Part shown: piece by piece, positions 15,063 through 22,539 of the stretch
How positions within the stretch are numbered: the first letter of the stretch is position 1
How the letters are laid out: each line of letters starts with the position of its first letter
IMG/VR virus record: IMGVR_UViG_3300032220_000291
Coordinates: 1-30,354 of that record
Strand: one strand, 5' to 3'
DNA: 30,354 nucleotides
Origin: a virus
The notes under the pieces: generated by a model
Databases searched by the model: none
Told to the model about the DNA's origin: nothing
What the model saw: the letters and a program-made list of their open reading frames with translations, nothing else
Translations under genes and position numbers: made by a program

Positions 15063-16641
15063 AGGTGATGGGTGCGGTAGTGGAAGCTGACTCTCCTTCG
15101 ATCAGGCGGCCCGTTTCTTTGTCATAGGAAAGGAACCCAGCTGATCCGGTTTGACCAGTGAATCGATTCTTGAGAACCACAACTTCAGCTAAGCATTCGC
15201 CTTCAGTGATGGATCTTTGGATGGCGATGACCTGATCGCTAAGTTGCACAATGCTGTGGCTACCCCTAAGCATTTGCAGGCTGATAGCTGATCCATCCTC
15301 AGGTCCTTTGTCGCTATGACTGCGGCGTAGGTGGGAGATCAGAACCATGCCGATGCCTGTCTCCTCTACAAACGAGCGGAGTTTGGTCATCGTTACATCG
15401 ATCATCTTCCGCTCATCGCCTGAGTCGTTTCCGCTCAGCAGGATGGAGAGGTGATCAAGGATGACGAACTTGACATCCCTGGCCTTGACCATGAAGCGGA
15501 TGTCATTGAGGATCACATCGGGATCCACAGAACCAAAGCCATCCCGCAGGTAGACCCGACCACTACCAATAGACGCACTAAAGGCAGCAGCGAACTCCTC
15601 CTCTGGGATGTCATTGGATAGGTGCAGAGGTTTGTTGGCTGAGACGGTCATCAGCCTGAGGGCTGTCCGCTTCAGTGATTCCTCCAAGGCGATGTAGCCC
15701 ACGGCTATGCCCTGGTTGACCAGAGCCATCGCCAGCTCACCACAGAAGGTGCTCTTGCCCACACCGCTACCAGCCGTCACGGTCACCAGCTCGCCCAGCC
15801 TGAGGCCCGAGGTCACCTCATTGAGGGCCTGATAGGGGTAGTCCGCATCCTTACCCTTGAGTGGGGAAGACACCAACGCATACAGGTCACGGCCATCCAC
15901 GATGGTTTGCGGGGTATAACTCCGCTTGTTCCATACGGCCTGTCTGATGGCCTCAGGATCGTTGGCCTGTAAAGCCTCTGAGGCGTCCTTGTAAGACCCT
16001 AGAGAGGCCATGAAGACGCGATCAGGGGGGAACAGACTGGCTGCCTCTTGGGCTGCCTTCTGGCCGGGCTCATCCCCATCAAACATGAGGATAATTTCAT
16101 CGAACCCCAGTAACCAGGGGATCTGATGCTTGAGGTCCTTGGCTGCTGCGCTCGCGCCGTTCGGGACGCTAACGACTGGCCAAGTGGGCCTGGCTTGATA
16201 GATGCTCAAGGCATCCATCTCGCCCTCTGAAATAACAATCGACTTACCCGAACCCCAGAGGTGTTGACCGAACAGTTGATGTTCAGTGTTCTTACCATTC
16301 CAGCGGAAGTTCTTCTCCTTATCTCGCTCCTTGTAGCCCACCACGTTGCGGTTGGAATCGTAGTAAGGAAAGCGAATCACAGCAGGGCCGGAGTCAACTC
16401 TTACATTGAACTTCCGACAGGTCTCTTCGGTTAGGCGTCGGCTTTTGATGGGGGCAAAGTCCCCTTCATAGTTCATAAAGCGGGTGCGGTTGGTGGGTTG
16501 GTGGATAGATCCGTCGCCCTTGATGTGATGCCCACAGGAAAAGCAAAAGGCTGACCCGTCGTTATAACGGGCCAGGGCATCAGATGATGGACAGTTCGGA
16601 CAGGGCTCATGCCCTATAAACTGATTCTCATCAGAGGACAT
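15049..16641 (-). CDS. Primase-helicase (T7 gp4-like)
   Basis: 530 residues (T7 gp4A is 566). An N-terminal zinc-binding domain has C14-x-x-C17 and C33-x-x-C36. A TOPRIM primase fold has E139 (VISEGEMDAL) and D188-x-D190 (MFDGDEPG). The linker leads to a RecA-type helicase with Walker A at 291-298 (GSGVGKST), Walker B at D396 (KFVILDHLSIL) and the sensor H437 (LISHLRR). It unwinds the fork and makes primers for the family A polymerase. Both halves are intact, so this is the full-length bifunctional form. The start at 16641 overlaps the preceding 49-aa gene by 11 nt. Confidence 0.96.
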   Translation of the reverse strand: MSSDENQFIGHEPCPNCPSSDALARYNDGSAFCFSCGHHIKGDGSIHQPTNRTRFMNYEGDFAPIKSRRLTEETCRKFNVRVDSGPAVIRFPYYDSNRNVVGYKERDKEKNFRWNGKNTEHQLFGQHLWGSGKSIVISEGEMDALSIYQARPTWPVVSVPNGASAAAKDLKHQIPWLLGFDEIILMFDGDEPGQKAAQEAASLFPPDRVFMASLGSYKDASEALQANDPEAIRQAVWNKRSYTPQTIVDGRDLYALVSSPLKGKDADYPYQALNEVTSGLRLGELVTVTAGSGVGKSTFCGELAMALVNQGIAVGYIALEESLKRTALRLMTVSANKPLHLSNDIPEEEFAAAFSASIGSGRVYLRDGFGSVDPDVILNDIRFMVKARDVKFVILDHLSILLSGNDSGDERKMIDVTMTKLRSFVEETGIGMVLISHLRRSHSDKGPEDGSAISLQMLRGSHSIVQLSDQVIAIQRSITEGECLAEVVVLKNRFTGQTGSAGFLSYDKETGRLIEGESASTTAPITYDDF

Positions 16642-16780
16642 AATCGTCAGCTAGTTCGATGTAGTCACGCAGAATGTTGACAATGAAGTCGAAGGCATAG
16701 CCCTCATCCTCAAGCGATTCAACGAAGCCATCTAGGCGAACGAATACCGCATCAGAAGCGTTGGTCTGTTCATCAGTCAT
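16631..16780 (-). CDS. Small acidic protein, unknown, 49 aa
   Basis: A 49-residue, strongly acidic frame (MTDEQTNASDAVFVRLDGFV, then ESLEDEGYAFDFIVNILRDY, ending IELADDYVL). It overlaps the endonuclease gene by 8 nt and the primase-helicase gene by 11 nt, filling the interval between two certain genes. Predicted mostly helical by eye. Not recognised. Acidity and place between two DNA enzymes would fit a DNA-mimic or partner protein, but there is no direct evidence. Confidence 0.55.
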   Translation of the reverse strand: MTDEQTNASDAVFVRLDGFVESLEDEGYAFDFIVNILRDYIELADDYVL

Positions 16781-17135
16781 TGGGGGTGAACCAATCAGTG
16801 GGGATATTTGGAAAGACACACCAAGGGAAGCCGTGCTTATCTGCCCAGCCCCCGTAGGTAGTCGTACTGTTTTTAGAGATCGTGTTATTACGCTGGAATA
16901 CAAATCGGATATCAAGCTCTGGATGCTGGTCTTTAACCGCCAACATCTTCCGCCTATCGGTAGGTTTGAAGAAGCCCTTAGCTTCAATGATGACACCGTT
17001 CGGCAAGAAGAAATCTGGCGTATATTTCGACTCAGTTGTATAAGAGTACTTAGAACACTCAAAGAGATAAGGTACGTTTAGTTTCTCCAGATGCTTTGAC
17101 AACCGATCCTCTAGGCCGGATCGGAAGGCAGGCAT
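16773..17135 (-). CDS. Endonuclease I, Holliday-junction resolvase (T7 gp3-like)
   Basis: 120 residues (T7 gp3 is 149). Close to T7 gp3 along most of its length: AFRSGLEDRLSKHLEK, SKYTPDFFLPNGVIIEAKGF, DRRKMLAVKDQHPELDIRFV, TTYGGWADKHG. Catalytic residues equivalent to T7 E20, D55, E65 and K67 are present as E9, D41, E51 and K53. The enzyme resolves four-way junctions and degrades host DNA. The basic C-terminal tail of T7 gp3 is missing. A TTG three bases upstream could also start the frame, but the ATG at 17135 matches the TGATG coupling with the preceding gene's stop. Confidence 0.95.
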   Translation of the reverse strand: MPAFRSGLEDRLSKHLEKLNVPYLFECSKYSYTTESKYTPDFFLPNGVIIEAKGFFKPTDRRKMLAVKDQHPELDIRFVFQRNNTISKNSTTTYGGWADKHGFPWCVFPNIPTDWFTPND

Positions 17136-17281
17136 CAATCAGTAGCCTCAGTCAGATCAAACAGGTAGGCCTCTAGGGCCTCCATCTCCCGGTCCAATTC
17201 CGCCTTGAGGGCGAGGGACTCGGTGATGTCGTACTGCTCGGCTAACTCATCGAGCCGCCGCATAGCGTCGGGATAGGTCAT
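17135..17281 (-). CDS. Small helical acidic protein, unknown, 48 aa
   Basis: A 48-residue frame, MTYPDAMRRLDELAEQYDIT then ESLALKAELDREMEALEAYL, a probable coiled coil or helical hairpin, ending FDLTEATD. It is linked at both ends by TGATG overlaps: its ATG shares a base with the SSB stop and its stop shares a base with the endonuclease I start. That double coupling strongly suggests it is translated. Function unknown. Confidence 0.6.
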   Translation of the reverse strand: MTYPDAMRRLDELAEQYDITESLALKAELDREMEALEAYLFDLTEATD

Positions 17282-17850
17282 CAGAACTCGTAGTACTCGC
17301 TGTCCTCAGTGGAAGGGGCGCGGCGCACAGCAGGATCAGAGGCCTTGAAGCCCTTGACCTCGCCAAACAGGGCTGCCACGTCCTCCGCCGTCAGATCACC
17401 CGAATCCACAGCCCCGTTGCCGGTGGCCAGCTCGACGATCTGCACACCCAGCACCTTGAGAGTGGTCCCCATTGCTGGCTTGGTGTAGGGGGTCTGCTGC
17501 ACGATCAAGCGCACCTTGGTCCCCTTGCGGACCTCTTTAAGGACAGCCTTCTCCACCGGCTGACCAGCCGTATCGACGTAGACCGGATCTGGGCGGCCGG
17601 TATCCCCGCCGTAGGAGAACTTCACGAAGCCTTCGTCATCCCACTTGGCTGGGTTGAGGGCAATGCGGTTGGGGTTATCCACCTTGGTCTTGGCCCAGGT
17701 CAGCAGCTCATCGCGGTCTGCTTCGGCCTGCTCCAGCACGTCAGCAGGAAGGCGGAAGGCGAAGCAGCAGTTGTTGAACTTGCCAGAGGGTTCGTAGACG
17801 TTGATGAAGCCTTCGAGGACAGCATCAAACACGTAGCGGTTTTTAGACAT
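17281..17850 (-). CDS. Single-stranded DNA-binding protein (T7 gp2.5-like)
   Basis: 189 residues. Length, place directly before endonuclease I, an OB-fold-like central region (about residues 60-135, including KFSYGGDTGRPDPVYVD and GTKVRLIVQQTPYTKP) and an acidic C-terminus ending in phenylalanine (STEDSEYYEF) match T7 gp2.5. In T7, gp2.5's acidic tail and terminal Phe contact the polymerase and primase-helicase. A helical insertion, VLEQAEADRDELLTWAKTKV, lies near residues 34-54. The overall sequence has diverged far from T7, so the call leans on tail, size and position. Confidence 0.85.
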   Translation of the reverse strand: MSKNRYVFDAVLEGFINVYEPSGKFNNCCFAFRLPADVLEQAEADRDELLTWAKTKVDNPNRIALNPAKWDDEGFVKFSYGGDTGRPDPVYVDTAGQPVEKAVLKEVRKGTKVRLIVQQTPYTKPAMGTTLKVLGVQIVELATGNGAVDSGDLTAEDVAALFGEVKGFKASDPAVRRAPSTEDSEYYEF

Positions 17851-17878
17851 TAGTTAGAGATGGATGGTGGGTTGAGAG

Positions 17879-18007
17879 TTACTTGCCTTGGCCCCGGCTT
17901 AACTTCTTGCCCGGCTTGGGCAGACTGCGGAGACCTTGACCTTGGTGGGTTTTCTTAGGCTTACCCGGTACAAAAAAGTTACCGGACAGACTCTTCTTTG
18001 TCTTCAT
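17879..18007 (-). CDS. Small basic protein, unknown, 42 aa
   Basis: A 42-residue frame (MKTKKSLSGNFFVPGKPKKT, then HQGQGLRSLPKPGKKLSRGQ, GK), very rich in Lys, Arg, Gly and Pro. It overlaps the preceding 51-aa gene by 29 nt and ends 28 nt before the SSB start. It is probably unstructured and nucleic-acid binding. Regular composition and gap-filling position support it; there is no family assignment. Confidence 0.5.
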   Translation of the reverse strand: MKTKKSLSGNFFVPGKPKKTHQGQGLRSLPKPGKKLSRGQGK

Positions 18008-18134
18008 AGTATTGACCTAGGCGGCTGGGATTTGGGTAGCGAATGGGGATTTCCTCTAGCTGTTCTTCGATGTGATCGATCTGACGTTGAAGCTCAGCCA
18101 AGGTCACCTTTCCAGCAAGCTTTACGTGATTCAC
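17979..18134 (-). CDS. Small coiled-coil-type protein with GTG start, 51 aa
   Basis: A 51-residue frame starting at a GTG that overlaps the previous stop (GTGA, 4 nt): MNHVKLAGKVTLAELQRQID, then HIEEQLEEIPIRYPNPSRLG, then QYYEDKEESVR. Residues 10-30 form a clear amphipathic helix. There is no ATG in this frame near the 5' end, so the GTG start is decided by the 4-nt overlap typical of coupled genes. Unknown function. Confidence 0.5.
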   Translation of the reverse strand: MNHVKLAGKVTLAELQRQIDHIEEQLEEIPIRYPNPSRLGQYYEDKEESVR

Positions 18135-18280
18135 AGGTCGAACTCAATGTTGGACAGCAAGTACTCTTCGTACTCCGCTTCAGTTAGCTCAGGTTGAACC
18201 AATGTGGAGCCGTAAGCGAGAAAGTTGGAGTACAAATCAGCGTCGAGTTGTTCAATCTCGAACTGCGTTAGATCAGGCAT
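18131..18280 (-). CDS. Small acidic protein, unknown, 49 aa
   Basis: A 49-residue acidic frame (MPDLTQFEIEQLDADLYSNF, then LAYGSTLVQPELTEAEYEEY, then LLSNIEFDL). It is the first gene after the terminator and attP, so it opens the replication transcription unit. A perfect copy of the CCACTNNNCCAA motif core lies 8 nt before the ATG at 18280. Its stop overlaps the GTG start of the next gene by 4 nt. No family recognised. Confidence 0.55.
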   Translation of the reverse strand: MPDLTQFEIEQLDADLYSNFLAYGSTLVQPELTEAEYEEYLLSNIEFDL

Positions 18281-18288
18281 TTACGTGG

Positions 18289-18304
18289 TTGGCGTAGTGG
18301 AAAT
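18289..18304 (-). promoter_or_regulatory. Intercistronic motif copy before the 49-aa gene at 18280
   Basis: Coding strand ATTTCCACTACGCCAA, 8 nt before ATG. This copy stands just downstream of a terminator rather than a stop codon, so it must act on a transcript started nearby or reading through. If the motif were a promoter, this would be the most natural place for one. Confidence 0.7.
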
Positions 18305-18318
18305 GACGAGAAGCCAAT

Positions 18319-18340
18319 AAAAAAGGGGGCTTATGCCCCC
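18319..18340 (-). terminator. Strong Rho-independent terminator between attP and the replication genes
   Basis: Minus strand GGGGGC-ATAA-GCCCCC followed by TTTTTTATT: a perfect 6-bp GC stem and a six-T run. It lies 41 nt past attP, so transcription through the RNA polymerase, winged-helix and integrase genes should stop here. Confidence 0.9.
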
Positions 18341-18380
18341 AAGTTCATGTCCAGTTGTCGGAGTGACAAGCTGATTAGTG

Positions 18381-18422
18381 AGAACCTGAAACTAGCGCGT
18401 CTACCAATTCCGCCACATCCGC
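18381..18422 (-). other. Probable attP core: 5' half of a tRNA-Leu gene
   Basis: On the minus strand the 42 bp begin GCGGATGTGGCGGAATTGGT and run through the D-arm into the anticodon loop, TTCAGGT, which gives a CAG anticodon in register. This is the 5' half of a cyanobacterial-type tRNA-Leu; past the loop the sequence no longer pairs (TCTCA instead of a matching stem), so it is not a complete tRNA gene. It lies 83 nt after the integrase stop. P-SSP7 carries, as I recall, a 42-bp match to host tRNA-Leu in the same position, making this the likely recombination core. The exact boundary with host identity was not tested. Confidence 0.85.
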
Positions 18423-18505
18423 ATTGGCTTTTGGGCCGAGGCCCAGTGGCTGTTTGGAGCGTAGCAGGCGGTCAAAAGGGCCAAATTTCAGGAGTGGTAG
18501 TCCCA

Positions 18506-19348
18506 TTAGATAGCCGAAATGGCGGATCTGATGGCCTTGTCGGTGGGCTTGACGTAGCGCAGCGAGGTCTCGATTTGCTGGTGGCCCATCAACGCCATGA
18601 TCTGGCGCGGGTGGGTCTGTTCGCCCAGCCAGGTCCCGAAGGAGTGGCGCAGCGAATGCCAGACGTGATCCTCGGTAATGCCGCAGTAATCCCGAACCTT
18701 TTTGAACGCTCCGTAGAGCTGATCTTTGTTGTTCCAGTCGTCGCCAAAGACGTAGCGACCAGACAAGCGGTTCTGAAGGATTGGAGCCACGAGGGTGTGG
18801 ATCGGCACGGTGCGGACGTTTTTGCCCTTGGTCTCGCGTCCCGGTTTCCCTCCTACCCAAATGGTGTCGAGGGAAAGGTCGATGTCTTCTGGCTTGAGTA
18901 CCAGCAGCTCGCCCTGACGCAGGCCCGTGTAGGCCGAAAAGACCATGGCATCGGCCAGGTCCTGCCGATCAAAGATGTCCACCGCCACGTGGGCCATCTT
19001 GGCCACCTGCTCCTTGGTGAAGTAGGTGAGACGGTGTTCGCCCTCTTTGAGGCGATCCACCTTGGGCCAGAGCACCGGATGGAGCTCCGCCTTGGCGGTC
19101 CATTGAATGGCGGTCGAGCCGACCGAAATGATTCGGTTGATCGTGGAACTGGAGCGGCCCTGGTCCTGCAGGTGGGCAATGAACTCCTGCCACCAACCCA
19201 CCTTGCCCATTCGGCTGAGTGGAAGTGACTTCCCCCCGTAGGTGGTGATGTGGGAGCCATTGATGGAATTGGTCTTGGCCGAGGCCAGCCGCTTCCATTT
19301 GGTCCTGTAGGTGTAGTCGTATGCCTGGCCCCATGTGAAGGCAGTCAT
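18506..19348 (-). CDS. int: Tyrosine recombinase integrase
   Basis: 280 residues. An N-terminal SAM-like core-binding part (about 45-90, WWQEFIAHLQDQGRSSSTINR) precedes a complete catalytic domain: R144 (YTGLRQGEL), a beta-hairpin lysine near K174/K176, H231-x-x-R234 (WHSLRHSFGTWL), H256 (LMGHQQ) and the nucleophile Y265 (SLRYVKP). All catalytic residues are intact, so the enzyme should be active. It lies next to the tRNA-Leu attP core. The start overlaps the stop of the winged-helix gene (ATGA). Integrases sit at this place in several cyanopodoviruses, although stable lysogeny has rarely been seen. Confidence 0.95.
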   Translation of the reverse strand: MTAFTWGQAYDYTYRTKWKRLASAKTNSINGSHITTYGGKSLPLSRMGKVGWWQEFIAHLQDQGRSSSTINRIISVGSTAIQWTAKAELHPVLWPKVDRLKEGEHRLTYFTKEQVAKMAHVAVDIFDRQDLADAMVFSAYTGLRQGELLVLKPEDIDLSLDTIWVGGKPGRETKGKNVRTVPIHTLVAPILQNRLSGRYVFGDDWNNKDQLYGAFKKVRDYCGITEDHVWHSLRHSFGTWLGEQTHPRQIMALMGHQQIETSLRYVKPTDKAIRSAISAI

Positions 19349-19716
19349 AGGTTGAGTGGTCCTGTGAGTTGTTTTTCAATCAGGCGGGAAAAGAGAACAC
19401 CCTTGGGTGTGAGGTAGAGCCTCCACCGTTTGGGATCCTCAGGGTCTTTTTCTCGCCGCACGAGCCGCAATCCCTCCTTACCGGTTCGATGCTGGGGCCC
19501 CAGCCAGGTGACATTCCGCGACACAGAGGAAGCGGACATGCTGGTGGCTGCGATCAGATCCTCTTGACGGCAGCCGTCATGGGCTGCAATCCAGAGGAAG
19601 GTACTCGCCAGTTGCATGGGGAACTCGCGCTCCCCGGTAGACCTGAGCACCTCCACCATGAGGTAGGCCCTGAACAGGTCCTCACTCGTTAGCTTGGCAG
19701 GTCGTGGGGTAGGCAT
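19345..19716 (-). CDS. MarR-like winged helix-turn-helix protein
   Basis: 123 residues. The segment QLASTFLWIAAHDGCRQEDL, then IAATSMSASSVSRNVTWLG (about 35-73), is a helix-turn-helix with the recognition helix around SASSVSRNV. LRLVRREKDPEDPKRWRLYLTPKG (about 83-106) is a typical wing followed by the MarR-type LTxxG end. MarR-family proteins usually repress promoters and respond to ligands. It lies between the RNA polymerase and integrase genes and overlaps integrase by 4 nt, so it may control integrase or the early-to-middle switch. A perfect motif core lies 1 nt before its ATG. Confidence 0.75.
   Translation of the reverse strand: MPTPRPAKLTSEDLFRAYLMVEVLRSTGEREFPMQLASTFLWIAAHDGCRQEDLIAATSMSASSVSRNVTWLGPQHRTGKEGLRLVRREKDPEDPKRWRLYLTPKGVLFSRLIEKQLTGPLNL
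19348..19363 (-). promoter_or_regulatory. Intercistronic motif copy before the integrase gene (one core mismatch)
   Basis: Coding strand AGGACCACTCAACCTA abutting the integrase ATG; the core has CCTA instead of CCAA. It lies inside the 3' end of the winged-helix gene. It is weaker than other copies but has the same orientation and place. Confidence 0.45.
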
Positions 19717-19717
19717 T

Positions 19718-19733
19718 TTGGCGGAGTGGGAAT
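19718..19733 (-). promoter_or_regulatory. Intercistronic motif copy before the winged-helix gene
   Basis: Coding strand ATTCCCACTCCGCCAA, 1 nt before the ATG; 7 nt after the stop of the 51-aa gene. Core perfect. Confidence 0.7.
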
Positions 19734-19740
19734 GGGGCCG

Positions 19741-19896
19741 CTAGGCAAGACCCTCAGTAAATTCTATATCCCATTCAAAGCATTCCTCCAGGTAATCGCC
19801 CAGCTGTGCTAGGGCTTTGGCCTTTCGGTTCTCATCGAATTGGACGTAGAACTGGATGCGTTCCACGAGGGTGGCGTTCTCGGAAAGCTTCGGCAT
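19741..19896 (-). CDS. Small acidic protein, unknown, 51 aa
   Basis: A 51-residue frame (MPKLSENATLVERIQFYVQF, then DENRKAKALAQLGDYLEECF, then EWDIEFTEGLA), well formed and helical. It occupies the gap between the RNA polymerase stop and the winged-helix gene. A motif copy lies 14 nt before the ATG and another 7 nt beyond its stop, so it is one unit of the repeated gene-motif-gene pattern. By analogy with small T7 proteins it might bind a polymerase or nuclease, but no evidence shows this. Confidence 0.6.
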   Translation of the reverse strand: MPKLSENATLVERIQFYVQFDENRKAKALAQLGDYLEECFEWDIEFTEGLA

Positions 19897-19910
19897 GGTA
19901 GCAGGATCAA

Positions 19911-19926
19911 TTGGCTTAGTGAGATC
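19911..19926 (-). promoter_or_regulatory. Intercistronic motif copy after the RNA polymerase gene (one core mismatch)
   Basis: Coding strand GATCTCACTAAGCCAA; TCACT instead of CCACT. It overlaps the RNA polymerase stop codon by 2 nt and lies 14 nt before the next ATG. Confidence 0.6.
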
Positions 19927-22264
19927 AACAGAAGAAATAGGGGGAGTCGGTCACGGCCCCAGGGTCAAAGTCGTAGACCATCGGTGGATCACTCTCCGCC
20001 CCAATGCTCTCGGCTAGGTCATGCAGCAGGCTGTGTTCGGTAAAGCACTCGGCATAGGCCGAACGCACCGCTGCATTGAGGTCATCCATATGGTTGGCCA
20101 GGCAGAGCACCGAGTCGTGGATCACCGTGAAGGGGGTGGCGAACTGCTTGAGACCGATGGCCAAAATCGAAGCATCGGCGCTGTGGATCAGATTCGGTGC
20201 CCCCGCATTGGCGTGGTGTTTGATGTCAGGAGCACCCTCTGAGACACCGATATTGAGATCCACTCGACCCAGCAGATGGGTTTTGATCCGCTCGGTTTCG
20301 ATGTGCCTGAGGTCCTGCTTGACCTTGAAGCCACTGGGGGTGGTCCACTCGATGTGGGGGAGGCCCCGCTTGATGGCCCCTTTGATCTCCTTATTGAGCC
20401 AATCCATCACCTGCATGGGACCAGGGACGATCTCGCGCATGGCGGCGCGGGTCAAGCTGACAATCAAGGTCAGCTGCTCGGGGGTGATCTCCGCTCCCCG
20501 CTTGGCCAGGGCTTCTCGGATGTAACTCCGATTGGATAGGGCCTTGGCGTTGTAGGGGATGGTCATCACCACCCGTTTGACATCGGATCGGCTCAGCTCA
20601 ATGCCCCACTCCTTGGGCAGGTTGGGGTTGACCGCATTGGCCACTGCTTTGTAGGCATCGCTGGGTCGATCACCAGGCGAAACATTCACAAGGGCTGCGG
20701 TTGAACGGTCATGACTCAGGCCCGCGAGCACCTGAAGGCCCGAGCACGTGGCGTCCACGGCCACTGGCAAGTGGGTATGGCTGCGGCTTTTGGCCACCAC
20801 CAGAGCGTGGTATTCCTCGCAAGCAGCCAGGAAAAGGAAGGGCTCATCGACCCCCTCCCACTCACTCAGTTGGCCTAGTGGATCCATAGCGATCCGAGAG
20901 AACAGGCTCTCATGAGCTAGGGCCCACTCCTGCCGCTCCTCCATTGAGGCCTTATCCAGGCCCGCCGTGGTGGCCAGCTGGAAGCGCAGCCAGTAGAGAC
21001 CACGCTCACTCAGGGGCTCACCCTCAGCAAACTGGATCAGGCTCTTGGCGAAGCACGTATCCTGAGGCGTTAAGAACGAGGGGATGGGGTAGACCCTGCC
21101 CCTGTAATCGAAAGACCACGGCAGGTAGTACCGCTCCTCATTGGCAAACATCCGAGCCATGCTCAAGGTGAGCTTGGTTCTAATGCTGCGCTTGAGGCTT
21201 GTGCTGTTGTGGTCATAGGCCGCAGCTGCTTCCTTTCGATAGTTAAACCGTGCCTCCTTATTGGTGGCGATGTCGTGGGGTTTGCTAGGCAAAGCCCTGC
21301 GATCCTCAGGAATAAACTTGGCTCCCTCAATCTTGTAGCTGTCCTCCTCTAGGCGGTTGGCCACCTCCAGGATGAAGGGGTTGATCCGATAGGCCACCTT
21401 CTGGAGGTGGTTGAGGAAGGCCAGGGGTGTTTCTCCCTGTAGACATGCGACTCCAAAAGTTCGGACCAGTTTGTTACCCCTGCGCACCTCATTGGTGAGG
21501 TAACCCCCGGCACGGTCATTGGACCAATCATTGGGCTCCACCAGCATGGGCAGGTTGAGTGGTGCAAACAGCTCTGCCCGCTCCATCAGGCCAGCGATGA
21601 TCTCCAGCATCTGGGGTGTGGGCATCAGGTAGATGGACCTCAACTTGCCCTTCATCCGCAGCTCCTTAGACCACCAGCCGGTGACCTGACAGGCAGCCTC
21701 GGCAAAGGCAGCGCCGATCTTGACCCGTGACAGGCGGGGCCAGGCAGCCCAGTGGATGCCCTTCTCCTTGAAGCGGCGGGTGGCGTCATAGTCGCGGTAG
21801 TGCAGGCCCTTACCGGAGTGGTGGGCCCGGTTGATCCAACTGATCAGCTCGGGGTCCTGCTCGTTGAAGTAGCGCCATTTGGCCTCCTGCTCCACGGCAA
21901 TGCCGACCTTATCGATGACGTTATTCACGAGGCCTGCTCGATCCTTGGGATCGGTGCAGACATCAAACAACGTCTTGAGGGTGATCATGGCCAGCACCTC
22001 AGGCTCTAGGCCCAGGGTGTACTGAACCAAAGGGGCGAGGGCTGGGCCTGCAGCGCCACGCAGTAAGCGGGTATTGCGCAACCGCACGATCTCCTTAGCC
22101 ACCGCAGGGATGGCGTCTTTGAGCATCCGCTGGGCATAGACCGTGCTGGATGCGTAGGCGTTCTGCTCGGCCTTTTTGGTGTTGGACCTGAGCTTCTGGA
22201 TTCCGTCATAGACAGCTTGGGTCTCCAGCTTGATCTGTCGTTCGATCTGCTGTGGTGTTGCCAT
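19925..22264 (-). CDS. Single-subunit phage RNA polymerase (T7 gp1-like)
   Basis: 779 residues (T7 is 883), shortened mainly before residue 380. The catalytic domain is complete: LPWSFDYRGRVYPIPSFLTP at about 381-400, motif A with D504 (VDATCSGLQVLAGL), motif B with K563 and Y571 (DVKRVVMTIPYNAKAL), and motif C with H716-D717 (FTVIHDSVL). The C-terminus is SPYFFC, whereas T7 ends in FAFA; an aromatic foot is kept but a Cys is last. It transcribes middle and late genes from phage promoters. Its gene lies well downstream of thyX and many small early genes. A perfect motif core lies 22 nt before the ATG. Residues about 269-279 are encoded by one copy of the 27-bp repeat. Confidence 0.97.
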   Translation of the reverse strand: MATPQQIERQIKLETQAVYDGIQKLRSNTKKAEQNAYASSTVYAQRMLKDAIPAVAKEIVRLRNTRLLRGAAGPALAPLVQYTLGLEPEVLAMITLKTLFDVCTDPKDRAGLVNNVIDKVGIAVEQEAKWRYFNEQDPELISWINRAHHSGKGLHYRDYDATRRFKEKGIHWAAWPRLSRVKIGAAFAEAACQVTGWWSKELRMKGKLRSIYLMPTPQMLEIIAGLMERAELFAPLNLPMLVEPNDWSNDRAGGYLTNEVRRGNKLVRTFGVACLQGETPLAFLNHLQKVAYRINPFILEVANRLEEDSYKIEGAKFIPEDRRALPSKPHDIATNKEARFNYRKEAAAAYDHNSTSLKRSIRTKLTLSMARMFANEERYYLPWSFDYRGRVYPIPSFLTPQDTCFAKSLIQFAEGEPLSERGLYWLRFQLATTAGLDKASMEERQEWALAHESLFSRIAMDPLGQLSEWEGVDEPFLFLAACEEYHALVVAKSRSHTHLPVAVDATCSGLQVLAGLSHDRSTAALVNVSPGDRPSDAYKAVANAVNPNLPKEWGIELSRSDVKRVVMTIPYNAKALSNRSYIREALAKRGAEITPEQLTLIVSLTRAAMREIVPGPMQVMDWLNKEIKGAIKRGLPHIEWTTPSGFKVKQDLRHIETERIKTHLLGRVDLNIGVSEGAPDIKHHANAGAPNLIHSADASILAIGLKQFATPFTVIHDSVLCLANHMDDLNAAVRSAYAECFTEHSLLHDLAESIGAESDPPMVYDFDPGAVTDSPYFFC
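21431..21457. repeat. 27-bp repeat, copy inside the RNA polymerase gene
   Basis: A 17-bp identical core (21436-21452, CCTGTAGACATGCGACT) with matching flanks recurs at 26238-26263 at the end of the terminase gene; 25 of 27 aligned positions agree with one 1-nt gap. Here it is coding sequence (TFGVACLQGET). Both copies have the same orientation. Confidence 0.8.
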
Positions 22265-22286
22265 AGGCGCTCTAGCAGGGGTTTAG

Positions 22287-22302
22287 TTGGTCTAGTGGTA
22301 CT
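22287..22302 (-). promoter_or_regulatory. Intercistronic motif copy before the RNA polymerase gene
   Basis: Coding strand AGTACCACTAGACCAA, 22 nt before ATG and 5 nt after the stop of the 60-aa gene. Core perfect. Confidence 0.7.
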
Positions 22303-22307
22303 GAGCG

Positions 22308-22490
22308 TTACCAATCAAAATCCTGCGCTTCCCGCCGGATAGAGACGATGGCCTCGGGCTGGTCCTGGATGGTCTGCACAAGCTCAACGGCCTGCAGCCT
22401 GGCTTGGTATGCGTCATCTGCATAGCAGCAGAACTCACGCAGCTTCTCGGTCTGATCCCTGTAGAGGACTGAATAGGGTGCGATGGCCAT
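22308..22490 (-). CDS. Small protein, unknown, 60 aa
   Basis: A 60-residue frame (MAIAPYSVLYRDQTEKLREF, then CCYADDAYQARLQAVELVQT, then IQDQPEAIVSIRREAQDFDW). Mixed helical, with a CCYADDAY stretch and a charged C-terminus. It lies directly before the RNA polymerase gene with a motif copy between. Upstream of its ATG there is only a degenerate motif copy (CTTTCCATTAGTACACC). No family recognised. Confidence 0.55.
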   Translation of the reverse strand: MAIAPYSVLYRDQTEKLREFCCYADDAYQARLQAVELVQTIQDQPEAIVSIRREAQDFDW

Positions 22491-22539
22491 AATACGGGTG
22501 TACTAATGGAAAGGGTACAGCGGATGGGGCGGTCCTGCA

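Noticed and set aside
18425-18450. GGGCC-TC-GGCCC palindrome beside attP as a terminator
   Set aside because: The loop would be too small and no T-run follows on either strand; the 18319-18340 hairpin is the convincing terminator.
18347-19228. Open frame of 293 codons on the plus strand
   Set aside because: It lies opposite the integrase gene, whose catalytic motifs are complete; the plus-strand translation has no recognisable family features.
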